DNA of 64,000 nucleotides, taken from NCBI GenBank assembly GCA_937876375.1, contig CALEHY010000009.1, positions 62,001-126,000 of the forward strand, in the 5' to 3' direction. The DNA is from an uncultured Clostridia bacterium. Its GTDB lineage: Bacteria; Bacillota; Clostridia; Oscillospirales; Acutalibacteraceae. The notes under the pieces were generated by a model. That model searched no databases and had not been told where the DNA came from. It was given only the letters and a program-made list of their open reading frames with translations. The position numbers and the translations under genes were made by a program. Positions within the stretch are counted from its first letter, which is position 1. Every line of letters starts with the position of its first letter. Positions 63,229 to 64,000 of the stretch are shown here, piece after piece.

Positions 63229-63558
63229 TTATAATTCGATTTTGTCTAATTCGTCACACCCGTTCTCAAACACCCACAAGTGATAAACATTTTTGTCGTC
63301 AACTAATTCATTCTTTGGTGGAAATATCTCAACGGCTTTTACATCATCGCCGAACAGTTCGTTTTTAATGTCAAACTTTTCGAGATATTCCATTTTATCA
63401 CCATCTGTACGGCACATAGCAATATGCCGAATCCCACATTTAACACGGCTCATAACCATATATGTATCGCTTACCCAAGCCTCGGTCATCAAAAAAAACC
63501 AAGAGTCTCGGTGTGGTATATTTAATTCACTTGGTGGTATTACAGGTTTGAAATTCAT
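63229..63558 (-). CDS. Phage protein of DUF7694 type
   Basis: 109 residues. RDSWFFLMTEAWVSDTYMVM, RHIAMCRTDGDKMEYLEKFD, and VYHLWVFENG correspond to a small phage protein common near packaging genes; function unknown. The ATG overlaps the upstream stop (ATGA), with only a weak ribosome site, so it is coupled to the preceding gene. Confidence 0.65.
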   Translation of the reverse strand: MNFKPVIPPSELNIPHRDSWFFLMTEAWVSDTYMVMSRVKCGIRHIAMCRTDGDKMEYLEKFDIKNELFGDDVKAVEIFPPKNELVDDKNVYHLWVFENGCDELDKIEL

Positions 63559-64000
63559 ATATTAACGCTCACATTCGTTTTAGTAAATATTTTTTCATAG
63601 ACAGATAATTTTGCTTCAAGAACTGCTATCTGTTGTAGCAAGTCAACTGGTTGTTCCTCATCAACAGACAACGCCTCTAATTCTTGTGGCATAGGTGGCA
63701 GTGCTTTGATTCCTCCGTAGCCTGCTCTATCGAGGATAGATTGTATTTCTGCTTTATCGACATCTAACTCTATTGATTTAAGAAAATCAAGAATCTCATT
63801 TCTATTAAACCCGTGTTCAAACAGTTGTTTAACAGGTTCAGTAACATCTATATCAATCTCGTTATCTGCGATATTATTTGTATGATAGTATACAGCATTC
63901 AAAAAATAACAATACAACTTTTCTTTTAGTCGTTCAATATCGTAATCATTTAAGTGAGAAAAACTATCATTCCTAGGTAATACAACATCACTGTATTTAA
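63555..64000 (-). CDS. Phage protein, unknown function (cut by window edge)
   Basis: The frame is open to the edge, giving at least 148 residues; TTG 63917 is an internal codon rather than a convincing start. Acidic, with a helical middle (VKQLFEHGFNRNEILDFLKS, then DKAEIQSILDRAGYGGIKAL) and a C-terminal coiled segment (LLQQIAVLEAKLSVYEKIF). Its place upstream of terL would suit a small terminase, but I see no helix-turn-helix and do not claim it. Confidence 0.55.
   Translation of the reverse strand, partial: KYSDVVLPRNDSFSHLNDYDIERLKEKLYCYFLNAVYYHTNNIADNEIDIDVTEPVKQLFEHGFNRNEILDFLKSIELDVDKAEIQSILDRAGYGGIKALPPMPQELEALSVDEEQPVDLLQQIAVLEAKLSVYEKIFTKTNVSVNI

Larger units (their letters stand above)
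43058..64000. mobile_element. Siphovirus prophage, left (late-gene) part
   Basis: From the tRNA-Lys fragment to the window edge all genes run leftward in standard siphovirus late order when read right to left: large terminase, portal, MuF-like head protein, scaffold, major capsid, head-tail connectors, major tail protein, frameshifted tail chaperones, tape measure, tail/baseplate, fibres, holin and lysins. All visible structural genes are open and complete, so it could be functional. Integrase, repressor, replication genes and the second att site are not in the window. Its codon usage (less CTA-rich) differs by eye from the flanking host genes. Confidence 0.92.

Noticed and set aside
63555..64000. 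Small terminase subunit
   Set aside because: Place would fit, but no helix-turn-helix or other terminase feature is visible and the N-terminus is outside the window.

Overview
The window looks like a low-GC Gram-positive anaerobe of the Clostridia, most likely a gut Ruminococcaceae/Oscillospiraceae-type bacterium. This is inferred from strong AGGAGG-type ribosome binding sites, a 2-oxoacid:ferredoxin oxidoreductase behind a T-box, formate-tetrahydrofolate ligase, BspA-like leucine-rich proteins, a dockerin, a VanW protein and GPH-type sugar carriers. No rRNA is present, so the species cannot be named.

Layout. 1-2.3 kb: 5' part of rmuC, divergent from a GPH sugar carrier. 2.3-7.6 kb: leftward araB-araA-araD operon for L-arabinose use, with a secreted VanW/FN3 protein last; its promoter overlaps an inverted repeat that may be the operator. 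7.6-14 kb: a small membrane protein, a lipoprotein, a leftward fhs-tsaE-tsaB-rpiB operon and a divergent rodA/ftsW gene. 13.9-16.2 kb: two convergent gene pairs (rodA/cca and CmpB-like/DUF), each separated by a copy of the same long inverted-repeat element. 16-25.4 kb: leftward pgm - NifU-like - GH38 alpha-mannosidase group, a GPH carrier with a very long charged tail, then a MIF-like tautomerase with an anaerobic sulfatase-maturase-type radical SAM protein. 25.5-28.9 kb: rightward T-box followed by four subunits of a 2-oxoacid:ferredoxin oxidoreductase.

28.9-39 kb is the most interesting host region. It is a leftward three-gene operon: an ECF sigma factor, a membrane protein placed like an anti-sigma factor but with a BspA-type LRR ectodomain, and a 2465-residue secreted LRR protein ending in a dockerin. 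A sigma-W-like promoter (TGTAAG-N16-CGTA) precedes the sigma gene, suggesting autoregulation. I read it as a surface-sensing circuit comparable in logic to SigI/RsgI of cellulosomal clostridia but built from different parts. A divergent GH31 glycosidase follows, then a leftward set with a (p)ppGpp-synthetase-type protein, a separate HD hydrolase and a STAS protein.

43.06 kb to the right edge is a siphovirus prophage integrated in a tRNA-Lys gene. Its left boundary is a 46-nt 3' tRNA fragment (anticodon loop to CCA), followed by the lysis genes (GH25, CHAP, holin), tail fibres (one with BspA/DUF285 repeats), tape measure, tail chaperones joined by a canonical A AAA AAC -1 frameshift site, head genes, portal, a Com-like zinc ribbon and the large terminase. 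The integrase, the early genes and the other att site lie beyond 64000.
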